From contig JBGOTP010000098.1 of NCBI GenBank assembly GCA_041476545.1, forward strand, positions 1 through 14,216: a DNA stretch of 14,216 nt, read 5' to 3'. Source of the stretch: JBGOTP01 sp041476545 (GTDB taxonomy: Bacteria; Acidobacteriota; Vicinamibacteria; Vicinamibacterales; CAVVIG01). The translations under genes were made by a program, and so were the position numbers. A model generated the notes under the pieces. The model was given only the letters and a program-made list of their open reading frames with translations, was not told the origin of the DNA and did not search any database. Below are positions 1-7,362 of this stretch, piece after piece. Positions within the stretch are counted from its first letter, which is position 1. Every line of letters begins with the position of its first letter.

Positions 1-168
1 CCTGGTCGGGCCGAATTGTATTGTTTCCTTTCACGATGTCGTTACCTGGTGGCTGACGGTTGGAGATGTTCGGGGCCCCTATTGCCCAGGAGGGGCATTC
101 GAATCTGATCGGTGGCGTGCGTGAAATGTTGCTCCCGGCGATCGAGGTGTGCCGGAGGACCAGGGACT
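1..168. other. Intergenic or edge sequence, no gene identified
   Basis: No convincing coding region is visible. One frame (2-124, plus) stays open for about 40 codons up to a stop, but its third-position GC is low for this genome and the peptide is not recognisable. An inverted repeat, GCCCCT at 75-80 and AGGGGC at 91-96 with a 10-nt loop, lies downstream of the minus-strand Dabb gene. It has no T-tract, so it is at best a weak terminator candidate. Bases 1-40 are more AT-rich than the surroundings and could belong to the control region of a neighbouring gene outside the window. Confidence 0.4.
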
Positions 169-510
169 TTAGATCAGGCGCTCGAGCATCTGCACGTCGC
201 CAATCTCGAAGTCGTAGACCAGTGCCGAGCTGAGTGATTTGCCGAAGAGCATCCCGAGCTCCGCGTGCGCGGGGTGGGTCAGGTAGGTCTTCAAGCCATC
301 GATGTCGTCGAAGTCGAGGGTGGCCAGGAACTCGGCGGTGTCGGGCATGCCCTGCTCGTAGCCAGCGCCGTGTTTCACGCGCACGCCGACACGAACACCA
401 CGGACGCTCGGAATTTCGCGAACGGCACGCTCAAACGCTGTGACGAATGCGCGACGGTCGACCTTGGCGAGATCGACCTTAGGTTGGAGCAGTACGCAAT
501 GGGTGATCAT
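169..510 (-). CDS. Dabb (stress-responsive alpha/beta-barrel) domain protein
   Basis: This 113-aa protein matches the small Dabb fold (dimeric alpha-beta barrel, ferredoxin-like) over its full length. It opens with MITHCVLLQPK, typical of Dabb proteins (hydrophobic strand 1 with His). The middle is rich in Val and Arg, then comes a DFDDIDGLKTYLTHPAHAEL stretch (about residues 66-85), matching the Dabb 'D...L..Y..HP.H' helix, and the protein ends on a VYDFEIGD strand. Bacterial Dabb proteins are mostly uncharacterised; some relatives act as small cyclases or heme and quinone-related enzymes, so no reaction is assigned. It lies last in the minus-strand group, 21 nt after the stop of a doubtful Pro-rich ORF and about 260 nt after cytochrome c. 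No strong Shine-Dalgarno sequence precedes the ATG, which suggests translation coupled to upstream sequence. The family call is firm and the function unknown. Confidence 0.85.
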   Translation of the reverse strand: MITHCVLLQPKVDLAKVDRRAFVTAFERAVREIPSVRGVRVGVRVKHGAGYEQGMPDTAEFLATLDFDDIDGLKTYLTHPAHAELGMLFGKSLSSALVYDFEIGDVQMLERLI

Positions 511-531
511 CGGAGTGGAGGGGAGTTTGGG

Positions 532-825
532 CTACTCCTCTTCGGGTGGCTTGGGTTTTTTCTCTTCGGGTTCGTCGCGCTGCCACGGGCGTTGTTCCCG
601 ACGTTGCCCAGCGGGCCCATCCGGTCGACCCGCCCCACCCGGCTTGCTGCTCTGCCACGGACGGTCTCCACCTGCCTTGGCCTCGCCCTGCCACGGTCGC
701 CGGTGGTCGTTCGGTTTCGGGCTCCACGGACGTCGGTCGCCTGCCTTGCCCGCCCCGCCTGCCTTGCCCGCCCTACGCTTTCGCCAACGAGCGCACGTAG
801 TGCACGACGTTCCAGATATCCTCAT
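532..825 (-). CDS. Possible Pro/Arg/Lys-rich low-complexity protein, or out-of-frame tail of cytochrome c
   Basis: A 97-codon open frame begins at an ATG inside the 3' end of the cytochrome c gene, in its +1 frame, and fills nearly all of the gap to the Dabb gene. The part past the cytochrome stop is highly biased: a duplicated AGKAGG/AGKAGD unit made by an 18-nt tandem DNA repeat, four RPW(S/Q) motifs (RPWSPKP, RPWQGE, RPWQSS, RPWQRD) and an acidic, Lys/Pro-rich end (EPEEKKPKPPEEE). Repetition that is regular at the peptide level and in multiples of three favours real coding. Against this, there is no start codon after the cytochrome stop, and a purine stretch touches the ATG with no room for a normal ribosome-binding site. 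It may therefore be an extension of cytochrome c reached by frameshift (natural or a sequence error), a translationally coupled small protein, or non-coding sequence. No function is assigned. Confidence 0.35.
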   Translation of the reverse strand: MRISGTSCTTCARWRKRRAGKAGGAGKAGDRRPWSPKPNDHRRPWQGEAKAGGDRPWQSSKPGGAGRPDGPAGQRREQRPWQRDEPEEKKPKPPEEE

Positions 826-1171
826 CCTTCAACTGATCTCCAAACGCGCCCATGTTGAAGTCGGGCGCGACGCCGTTCTTGATCGAGTTGAAGATCTCGC
901 CATCGGTCGATCCGTGGCTCCATTCTTTATCGGTGAGATCAGGCGCGGGCGGCGTCAGGTCGTTGCCCGGCCCGCCTTCGGCGTTCAGGCCGTGGCAGTT
1001 CGCGCAGTATCGCGTAAACGCCCGCTTGCCCGCCGCGATCGACTCCGGGGACCGCGGCACAGGGTTCTGGATTTTGGCTGCTTCCGGGTTGCCCTGCGCC
1101 GCGGTGCGCAGGCCAGCGAAGGGCACCAGCAGAAGTCCAACGAAGAGTGCTTGCACGAAACATGCGCGCAC
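773..1171 (-). CDS. Secreted monohaem c-type cytochrome
   Basis: The product is 132 aa from the chosen start. It has an N-terminal hydrophobic export segment (about residues 3-25, ALFVGLLLVPFAG ending near TAAQ), then a single class I cytochrome c domain. The haem-binding motif is C56-A-N-C-H60, and M107 in FNMGAF is the likely axial ligand. The C-terminal helix DEDIWNVVHYVRSL is typical of the family. It should act as an electron carrier outside the cytoplasmic membrane; the partner is not identifiable. The GTG at 1169-1171 is preferred over the GTG at 1187-1189 because a perfect AGGAGG lies 6 nt upstream of it, and that motif would fall inside the coding region of the longer form. It follows the HAD-ATPase gene by 46 nt, so co-transcription is likely. 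Its 3' end overlaps a Pro-rich frame that could extend it. Confidence 0.9.
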   Translation of the reverse strand: MRACFVQALFVGLLLVPFAGLRTAAQGNPEAAKIQNPVPRSPESIAAGKRAFTRYCANCHGLNAEGGPGNDLTPPAPDLTDKEWSHGSTDGEIFNSIKNGVAPDFNMGAFGDQLKDEDIWNVVHYVRSLAKA

Positions 1172-1177
1172 GCGTGC

Positions 1178-1183
1178 CCTCCT
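1178..1183 (-). promoter_or_regulatory. Strong Shine-Dalgarno site for cytochrome c
   Basis: AGGAGG is read on the minus strand, 6 nt before the GTG at 1169-1171. It is one of the strongest ribosome-binding sites in the window and decides the start of the cytochrome gene. Confidence 0.75.
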
Positions 1184-1217
1184 CACCACCGCGGGATATC
1201 CAGCCCGGCCAACTATT

Positions 1218-3041
1218 TTAACCTCCGCCCGTCGCCATCCCGCGTGCGACGCTCACATTCTCGGCCGTGTGACCGTTGACTGCAGGGGTCTGCTCGTTGT
1301 CGTCCGCGGGGGTTTCGTACCGCGCCCGGACGGCCTGCCCGATGGCTGCCAGCGCGTCGCACGCTTCGTCCTTGTCGGTCCCTGTCGTGCGCGTTTCAAG
1401 AACGCGAATCCGGGCCGCGAGGGGGCGATCGCGAAACACGTCCTGAATCCAGCGTGAGAAGTCGTGCCGGTGAAGGTGGCCCTGGAGACGGCTGCCGGGC
1501 AGTGCGCTCAGGAACCCGACGAATTGCTTGAGGGTGTGAGCGCGGACTTCCGTCTCGTCGGCGCTCGAGAACACGAAGGCATGCGCGTCCTTCACCGGCA
1601 TATCGAGGTACTTGGACCGGTGGCGCACGTGCTCGGTCAGCCTCGGCGCGAACGTGAACCGGCGGACCGTGCCGTGGGCCTCTTCCGGCCCTGGCAGCAG
1701 CGACGCTTCGTTCGGCTGCAGATCGGAGAACAGTCTGCGCGCCACGGCCACGTCCGGCGCCGGGCGGCACATGGCCCGCAGGGCGTCGATCTCCTGTCGA
1801 TCGGTCTCGCGCGTGACGACCGCGACAATGTCGGATGGCCGGCGCACGGCCTCGTCGAGCATCGAGATGCGATACGTGACGATGATGTAGCCGGCCAACT
1901 CGGGATCGATGAGGTGTGTGTGCTCGATGTCGGCGAGAAAGTAGTGCGCCTCGTCCAGAAGGATCTTGTGCGGTAGGCCGGTCCGCCGCCTGAGGCCGTT
2001 GAGTAGCGGCATCAGCGCCTTGACGTACGAGACTTTTTCCTCGTGTGTCAGCCTCGACAGGTTGATGACGACGCTCACGTCCGGGTGCTCGAGTGCGCGC
2101 GTCAGCTCGCGCGGGCTGGGAGGAGGGTCATCTCCACCAAGCGCCATCACGCCGGGAAGGGCTTCGAGCGATCCGTAGTCCCCTTCGGGATCGATCACGC
2201 AGACACAGTAGCCCTGGAGCACGAGCTGTTCACAGAGCAACCCCGACAGCCATGACTTGCCGGTTCCCGGCTCTCCGGCGACAAGAATCGTTCGTCCTCT
2301 CAGGGCGAGGCTGACGGGCTCGCCGTCGAGTTCGTATCCAAGCATCAGATGGCGTCTGCCCATCTGCGCGCTCGAGAGCCGCGGCTGCTGCAGGACCTTG
2401 TGCATGTACGCGGCGACCGCCGCGGGTCCCGTCCCCCTGATGACTTCATCCGCTATTGCCCGCAGCGCCGGGCTGCCCCATTCCACCGCCGCCGCGACTT
2501 CACAGACATCGAGGAGGTCGTGGTCGTTCTCCGCGTCTCCAATGCCGACGGTATTGTGAAGCGACAGGCGCAGCGCCCGCAGCGCCTGCCGCAGCCCGGT
2601 GGACTTGGCGACGGCCTGTGGGAGGATCATCAGCCGACCGCGGTTGAAGGCCAGCACCAATGGCAATTCCAGGAGGCGCACCGTCTCCAGGACGATCGAG
2701 GCGGCTCCGGCGTCGGTCTCGACCAGGCAGTCGCCGACGGCAAACTCCACTCCGCGTCGTCGCAGTTCTTCCAGCAAGATCGGACTCGGCGGATGGGCCA
2801 GCGTCGACCGCCGGCCGCGGCCGGGGAATTCGAGCGTCCCGCCGTTTTCGCCGACGATGGCATCAAAGCAGGTCAGGTCGCCTGCCACGCGATGCAGGTC
2901 GTCCAGTCGGCGTCCGGTGACGAGCACGACCGCAACGCCAGCGCGTCTGGCAATCGCGATCGCGTCGCGTACGGCGGAATCGAGCGTGCCGTTGACGCTG
3001 GTGGTCCCGTCGAAGTCAAGCGCGAATGCCGACAGTTTCAT
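1218..3041 (-). CDS. HAD-superfamily phosphatase fused to a HerA/VirB4-like P-loop ATPase
   Basis: The product is 607 aa with two recognisable enzymatic modules. Residues 1 to about 215 form a Cof/SPP-type HAD phosphatase: DFDGT at 9-13 (nucleophile D9, acid D11), VTGRR near 41-45, K146, and GDAEND at 168-173, with a cap inserted between. All HAD catalytic motifs look intact. Residues about 230-460 form a P-loop ATPase: Walker A GEPGTGKS at 256-263, a HerA-like VIDPEGDY segment at 282-289 and Walker B ILLDEAH at 360-366. A third segment (about 480-560, with FSRWIQDVF and LAARI) is followed by a low-complexity tail. The substrate of either module is unknown. The ATG at 3041 is preferred over the in-frame GTG at 3080 because the HAD fold starts immediately after it. 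It overlaps the ligase gene by 26 bp, which implies translational coupling. Confidence 0.85.
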   Translation of the reverse strand: MKLSAFALDFDGTTSVNGTLDSAVRDAIAIARRAGVAVVLVTGRRLDDLHRVAGDLTCFDAIVGENGGTLEFPGRGRRSTLAHPPSPILLEELRRRGVEFAVGDCLVETDAGAASIVLETVRLLELPLVLAFNRGRLMILPQAVAKSTGLRQALRALRLSLHNTVGIGDAENDHDLLDVCEVAAAVEWGSPALRAIADEVIRGTGPAAVAAYMHKVLQQPRLSSAQMGRRHLMLGYELDGEPVSLALRGRTILVAGEPGTGKSWLSGLLCEQLVLQGYCVCVIDPEGDYGSLEALPGVMALGGDDPPPSPRELTRALEHPDVSVVINLSRLTHEEKVSYVKALMPLLNGLRRRTGLPHKILLDEAHYFLADIEHTHLIDPELAGYIIVTYRISMLDEAVRRPSDIVAVVTRETDRQEIDALRAMCRPAPDVAVARRLFSDLQPNEASLLPGPEEAHGTVRRFTFAPRLTEHVRHRSKYLDMPVKDAHAFVFSSADETEVRAHTLKQFVGFLSALPGSRLQGHLHRHDFSRWIQDVFRDRPLAARIRVLETRTTGTDKDEACDALAAIGQAVRARYETPADDNEQTPAVNGHTAENVSVARGMATGGG

Positions 3042-5754
3042 TGGGGTGCCCCGAGACTCTGATTCGGGCGTCGACCACACGACATCCCTTGCCGGCGTCG
3101 AGCACCATCACGGGGTTGAGATCCAGTTCCGCGATCTCCCGGACATCTTCAGCCAGGCGCGAGACGCGCAGCAGGATATCGCGCAGCGCGTCGAGATCGG
3201 CGGGCGGCCGTCCCCGGTGGCCCTGGAGCAGCCGGATGCCGCGAATCTCATGCAGGAGTTCATCCGCATCCCGATCGGTGAGCGGGGCGACCCGGAACCG
3301 CACATCGCGGAAGACTTCGACGTCGATGCCGCCCATGCCGAATCCGACGAGCGGTCCGAACACCGGATCGTGCGTGATGCCCGCGATCATTTCGATGCCG
3401 TCCGGCACCATCGACTGGATGAGGACGCCGTCGATCGTCTGGCCCGGCACGGTCTTGCCCGCCCGCGCCAGGATCTCGGTGAACGCCTTGCGAACATCCT
3501 GCGCCGTGGCCAGATTGAGGCGCACGGCACCCAGTTCGCTCTTGTGCAGCACGCTTGCCGATGCGAGCTTCGCCGCCACGGGGAACCCCATCACCGACGC
3601 GAGCGCGACGGCCTCGTCGGGTGAATGAGCGACCGCGCTCACGGCGGTCGGCACGCCGAAGGCGTGCAGCACGGCCGATGTCTCGCCCGTCGTCAGCCAT
3701 CCGCCACCGCGGGCCGCGATGGCCTGCCGGCAGATGCGCTGCGCCTCTTCGACGTGGATGTCGTCGAAACTCCAGAACAGGCCGGCTGGCGCGGAACGCC
3801 AGCCCGCGTAGTTCGCCACTTTGCCAAGGGCGCGAATCGCGCGCTCGGGAAACACGAACGTCGGAATCGATTCATCACCGGCTTTGAGCGGCGCGGATCC
3901 GAGCGATTCGGCCGAGATGCAAGCGAAGACCGGCTTGTCGCGGTCCCCTGAGGCGCGTCCCGCGATGATGCCGGCGCGGATGCCCTCGATGATCGCATCA
4001 GCTCGCGGCGCATCCACCGGTGTGAAGATGACGATCAGCGCATCGGTTTCCGGTGCGGCGAGCGCGATGGCGATCGCCCGCCGGTAGTCGTCTGGGCCCG
4101 CCGCCGCGACCATGTCGATTGGATTCGCCACGCTGGCCGTCTTCGGCAGAAACGCACTCAGACGGGTACATGTGTCGCCTGTGAACTCCGTGACCGACAG
4201 GCCCGCGGCCTCGCAGGCGTCCGTTGCCAGGATGCCGGGCCCGCCTGCATTGGTCACCACGGCCACGCGCCTCCCCTTTGGAAGAGGTTGCGCGTCGAGG
4301 CACACGGCCACATCGAACAGTTCGTCGACCGTGTCAACGCGAATCACGCCGGACTGGTGCAGCAGCGCCTCGACAGCGACATCGCTCGCGGCCAGTGCTG
4401 CCGTGTGGCTTCCGGCCGCGCGCGAGCCAGCGCGGGTGCGGCCCGCCTTGAGGGCCACAATCGGCTTGGTTCGTCCGACGCGTCGAGCGATCCGCGCGAA
4501 CCGGCGCGGATTGCCGAACGATTCCAGGTAGAGAAGGATCACGCGTGTCCGCGGATCCTCTTCCCAGTACTCGAGGAGATCGTTGCTCGACACGTCGGCC
4601 TTGTTGCCAACGCTCACAAATGCCGACAGGCCCAGATGGCGGCTGCCGGCCATCCCAAGGATCGCAATGCCCAGCGCGCCGCTCTGCGAGGAGAATGCGA
4701 CGCCTCCGGCCGGTGGAACCACGGGCGAGAACGACGCATTCAGCCGAACGTCGGGGTCGAGGTTCAGCAGGCCCATGCAGTTGGGGCCGACCATGCGCAT
4801 GCCGTGGCCGCGCACCTTGTCGACGAGCGCGTCCTGCGCGGCGCGTCCGTCCGGGCCTGTCTCCGCGAAGCCGGCGCTGATCACGACGAGCGATTTCACC
4901 CCGGCCGCCGCGCAATCGTCGACAAGGGCGGGTACCGAAGCGGCTGGCACGGCGATGACCGCCATGTCTACGCCAGCCGGCAGGTCGCGTGCCGAACGAC
5001 ACGCGGGGACGCCCTGAATCTCCACGGCGTCCGGATGGACGACGTGAACCTGGCCGGTGAAGTGGCTGGTCGAGAGCGCCCGAAGAATCCGACTGCCGAT
5101 CTTGCCGGGGTCGCGCGATGCGCCAATGACCGCCACCGCCCGAGGCGCGAGCAGTGGCTCGATCGACGCAATCGTGGCCAGGCGCCGGCGGCGTTCCGCC
5201 GATGCCACGCCGGCAGGGGATGGCGTCAAGGACCATTGCAGGTCGATGCAGCCGCGATCGGATTTCGAGCGGACTTCAAACCCCGACTCGCGGAACACGT
5301 CGAGCATGGGAACGTTGTCCGACTGTGTCGTGGCGTGGAATCGCTCGAAACCGTTTGCGGTGGCGAAGGCGGCCAGCCGCTCGAGCAGCAGCGTGCTGAT
5401 GCCCCGGCCTTGAAAGCGATCGTCGACGGCGAATGCCACCTCCGCCGAGCGACCGGTGAGTGCGATGTACGACGCCACCGCCACGAAGCGATCCTCGCGG
5501 CAGGCGACAAGGGTCAGCGCCTGGGAGAGATCTGACGAATTACAGAAACGATCGATGAGGGCATCCGACGGCTCGCCCTTCGTCAGGAACCGGCGATAGT
5601 GCGACTCGGGCGACAGTTCGTTGAAGAAGCGCTGCATCGCCTCGCGGTCGCCGGGAACGGTCGCTCGCACGGTGGCCGTCGATCCGTCGCGCAGCACGAG
5701 GCGACGCGCATCCATGTCGTCGGTCGCCGGTGGAGACGGGGCGAGGACGCGCAT
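3016..5754 (-). CDS. GNAT acetyltransferase / NDP-forming acyl-CoA ligase fusion (PatA-like)
   Basis: The product is 912 aa. Residues about 18-165 are a GNAT domain with the acetyl-CoA pyrophosphate loop RFQGRGIS at 113-120. Residues about 200-295 are a CoA-binding Rossmann domain (AVAVIGASRDPGKIG). Next come the succinyl-CoA-synthetase-like ligase domains, with GSHTAALA containing H450, the position of the phosphorylated His in active ADP-forming ligases, and NAGGPG at 502-507. Residues about 690-900 are an ATP-grasp domain (K729, H737-K738, ELDLNP near 876-881). In Pat-type lysine acetyltransferases the ligase half is often a catalytically dead regulator; keeping H450 suggests real acyl-CoA synthetase activity may persist. 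The N-terminal GNAT order resembles actinobacterial PatA rather than Salmonella Pat. The start is 3 nt after the usp stop. The most likely role is protein lysine acetylation and/or acetyl-CoA/acetate interconversion linked to stress. Confidence 0.88.
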   Translation of the reverse strand: MRVLAPSPPATDDMDARRLVLRDGSTATVRATVPGDREAMQRFFNELSPESHYRRFLTKGEPSDALIDRFCNSSDLSQALTLVACREDRFVAVASYIALTGRSAEVAFAVDDRFQGRGISTLLLERLAAFATANGFERFHATTQSDNVPMLDVFRESGFEVRSKSDRGCIDLQWSLTPSPAGVASAERRRRLATIASIEPLLAPRAVAVIGASRDPGKIGSRILRALSTSHFTGQVHVVHPDAVEIQGVPACRSARDLPAGVDMAVIAVPAASVPALVDDCAAAGVKSLVVISAGFAETGPDGRAAQDALVDKVRGHGMRMVGPNCMGLLNLDPDVRLNASFSPVVPPAGGVAFSSQSGALGIAILGMAGSRHLGLSAFVSVGNKADVSSNDLLEYWEEDPRTRVILLYLESFGNPRRFARIARRVGRTKPIVALKAGRTRAGSRAAGSHTAALAASDVAVEALLHQSGVIRVDTVDELFDVAVCLDAQPLPKGRRVAVVTNAGGPGILATDACEAAGLSVTEFTGDTCTRLSAFLPKTASVANPIDMVAAAGPDDYRRAIAIALAAPETDALIVIFTPVDAPRADAIIEGIRAGIIAGRASGDRDKPVFACISAESLGSAPLKAGDESIPTFVFPERAIRALGKVANYAGWRSAPAGLFWSFDDIHVEEAQRICRQAIAARGGGWLTTGETSAVLHAFGVPTAVSAVAHSPDEAVALASVMGFPVAAKLASASVLHKSELGAVRLNLATAQDVRKAFTEILARAGKTVPGQTIDGVLIQSMVPDGIEMIAGITHDPVFGPLVGFGMGGIDVEVFRDVRFRVAPLTDRDADELLHEIRGIRLLQGHRGRPPADLDALRDILLRVSRLAEDVREIAELDLNPVMVLDAGKGCRVVDARIRVSGHPNETVGIRA

Positions 5755-5757
5755 GGC

Positions 5758-6279
5758 CTAGGTCTTTACGGCTTTGGCGGTGTTCGCGGCGTGCTCTACG
5801 GCGACCAGGGCGTCGGGCCCGACGAACTCTCGCTCTCGCGTGTGGACAGTGAGCACCGGGCACGGCGCGGCCCGCACGACGCGCTCGGCGACGCTCCCCA
5901 TCAGGAAGTGGGCAACCGCGCCGCGCCCATGCGTGCCCATGACGATGAGGTCGATGCGTTCGTTCTTGGCGTAATCGATGATGGCGACCGCCGGTGCCAT
6001 CGATGTGCGAAGGACCGGTTTGGCTCGAAGCGCCGTGCGATCTTCGGCGTCCAGCACCCCGTCCAGCTGTTTGCGGGCCGCTTCCTCGACCTGAATCTGC
6101 ACCTCCGGGAAGTCGACGAACGCAAACTCGGTCGCGTACCGGGAGATGACGTTCTCGACGACGTGCAGGACGTGCAGGGTGGCGCCAAAAGTGCGCGCCA
6201 GGTCTCGACCATACTCGAGCGCCTTTGCCGATGGCTCACCAAAGTCGGTGGCCACCAGAATGTTCTTGAGGAGAATCAT
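5758..6279 (-). CDS. Universal stress protein (UspA family), ATP-binding type
   Basis: The 173-aa product is a single Usp domain. It starts MILLKNILVATDFGEPSAKA (the Usp strand 1 and ATDFS-type motif) and carries the nucleotide-binding signature G115-2x-G118-9x-G128-S129 in VMGTHGRGAVAHFLMGS, then PCPVLTVH. This places it with the ATP-binding (MJ0577-like) class, cytoplasmic and probably dimeric. The ATG at 6279 is chosen because a GAGG lies about 8 nt upstream; the frame stays open to 6633, but that part reads through the hairpins and palindromic repeat and is not protein-like. It is the first gene of the minus-strand operon. Seven lysines are present, including K105 and two in the C-terminal TAKAVKT tail, any of which might be acetylated by the adjacent GNAT fusion (inference). 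Confidence 0.92.
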   Translation of the reverse strand: MILLKNILVATDFGEPSAKALEYGRDLARTFGATLHVLHVVENVISRYATEFAFVDFPEVQIQVEEAARKQLDGVLDAEDRTALRAKPVLRTSMAPAVAIIDYAKNERIDLIVMGTHGRGAVAHFLMGSVAERVVRAAPCPVLTVHTREREFVGPDALVAVEHAANTAKAVKT

Positions 6280-6374
6280 AAACACCTCGCCAAGGAAATG
6301 CCCGTCTGGTTCAGTCGGGCGCTGCTCAGCGAAAAGCCAACGGCGTGCCACTTCGGCGCCCCCGGCTTGCCTGC

Positions 6375-6408
6375 GAAACGGGCTGTTTCCCGACGTGGCG
6401 ATCACGTC
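6375..6408. repeat. Two consecutive short hairpins in the usp leader region
   Basis: Two perfect inverted repeats stand 2 nt apart: GAAAC-GGGCT-GTTTC (6375-6389) and GACGTG-GCGAT-CACGTC (6392-6408). Further GC-rich inverted arms (GCCGC-TTGC-GCGGC) follow to the right. They lie upstream of the usp start, so if transcribed leftward they would fall in its 5' leader. They could also be protein-binding dyads or a decayed repeat. No clear -35/-10 pair was found nearby. Confidence 0.4.
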
Positions 6409-6477
6409 TGCCGGGTTCCCGCCGCTTGCGCGGCCCGGAGCCGCCGGAAATTCGCCAATCGTAAGGTTGTAGTTTAG

Positions 6478-6537
6478 GTCGTAGTGCGGGGCTTTAGCCC
6501 CGCCGTATCGGGCAGGCCTGAAGGCCTGCACTACGAC
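6478..6537. repeat. 60-bp REP-like composite palindrome, potential three-way junction
   Basis: The outer arms are perfect: GTCGTAGTGC at 6478-6487 and GCACTACGAC at 6528-6537. Inside are two perfect 8-bp hairpins, GCGGGGCT-TT-AGCCCCGC (6486-6503) and GCAGGCCT-GA-AGGCCTGC (6512-6529), separated by CGTATCGG. A single strand could fold into a cloverleaf-like three-way junction, and the duplex could extrude a cruciform. It resembles short intergenic palindromes that I associate with Acidobacteriota and other soil bacteria; copy number cannot be judged here. It ends 6 nt before the first gene of the rightward operon. Confidence 0.8.
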
Positions 6538-6543
6538 CCTTCT

Positions 6544-7362
6544 ATGCTTAAATTCGGTATCGTGACCGAAGCACTCAGGCCACTGACGATCGGCGAACTG
6601 CTCGACCGGACGTTCTTTCTGTACCGCAGACACTTCGCGCTGTTTGTGGGGATTGCGGCGATCCCAGGGCTTTTCCGGCTGGCCGCTCAGATCCTCGTCA
6701 CGCTCGCCACCCCAGCCGTCGCCAGCGTTTCGTTCACCTTACTCGCGCTACTGGCCGGAATGTTCCTGCTCCTGGCCACGGCCGCGCTGACGCAGGCGGC
6801 CACGGTGGTCGCCGTGTCGCGACTTCATCTCGGAAGAGAGACGACGATTGCCGACGCGTTCGACGCGATCCGCCCTCGCCTCGGCGAGTTCATGGCACTC
6901 ATCGTGAGCATGAGCCTCCGTATTCTCGTTGGCTTCATGTTTCTCGTCGTGCCGGGCGTGCTCCTGGCCCTGATGTATGCGTTGACGATGCCCGTCGCGG
7001 TGCTGGAAGGGAAGGGCGTGTCGGCATCGCTGGCGCGCAGCGCGGAGCTGACCCAGGGGCACCGCGGGCGGATCTTTCTCATCTATCTACTCCTCTTCGC
7101 GCTCATCCTGATTGTCACGCTGGTCTGGCAGGTGCCGACCATGATCGCGACGAACCTCCTGCAGGACGGCGAAGGATCGGTCGTCGGGCAGCTGCTGCTC
7201 CAGGTCGGCGGCTTCGCCACCCAGGCGGTGCTCGGCCCCGTCGTCACGATTGCGATCGCGCTCGTGTACTACGATGAGCGCGTGCGGAAGGAAGCGTTCG
7301 ATCTCGAACACATGATGCAGCAGCTCGATCGTGCGGTCCCGGCCTCGTCTCCAACCGCATGA
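6544..7362 (+). CDS. Polytopic membrane protein, GPDPase-type membrane domain
   Basis: The 272-aa product is strongly hydrophobic with about five to six membrane segments (roughly 32-54, 62-90, 113-145, 178-197, 213-243). The N-terminal LRPLTIGELLDRTFFLYRRH and the ASLARSAELTQGHRGRIF segment before the fourth helix match the family annotated as 'glycerophosphoryl diester phosphodiesterase membrane domain', which lacks the phosphodiesterase catalytic domain, so no enzyme activity is implied. It ends with YYDERVRKEAFDLEHM, a cytoplasmic tail common in the family. It heads the five-gene operon and overlaps the next gene by ATGA. The ATG at 6544 is used, but the in-frame GTG at 6562 is also possible; neither has a Shine-Dalgarno sequence because the palindrome lies directly upstream. 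The longer frame from 6484 is rejected because it translates the repeat. Confidence 0.8.
   Translation: MLKFGIVTEALRPLTIGELLDRTFFLYRRHFALFVGIAAIPGLFRLAAQILVTLATPAVASVSFTLLALLAGMFLLLATAALTQAATVVAVSRLHLGRETTIADAFDAIRPRLGEFMALIVSMSLRILVGFMFLVVPGVLLALMYALTMPVAVLEGKGVSASLARSAELTQGHRGRIFLIYLLLFALILIVTLVWQVPTMIATNLLQDGEGSVVGQLLLQVGGFATQAVLGPVVTIAIALVYYDERVRKEAFDLEHMMQQLDRAVPASSPTA

Noticed and set aside
75..96. Intrinsic terminator after the Dabb gene
   Set aside because: The stem has only 6 bp with a 10-nt loop and no T-tract follows on the minus strand.
2599..5535. Long plus-strand frames (2599-3624, 4288-5535) of 341 and 415 codons
   Set aside because: They lie antisense to the HAD-ATPase and ligase genes, show no domain, and have the composition expected from the reverse strand of GC-rich coding DNA.
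6484..6543. Upstream start for the membrane protein at 6544
   Set aside because: The added residues come from the palindromic repeat and are not part of the family.
6280..6633. N-terminal extension of the universal stress protein
   Set aside because: The frame is open, but it translates hairpins and the palindromic repeat, and a good Shine-Dalgarno sequence supports the start at 6279.
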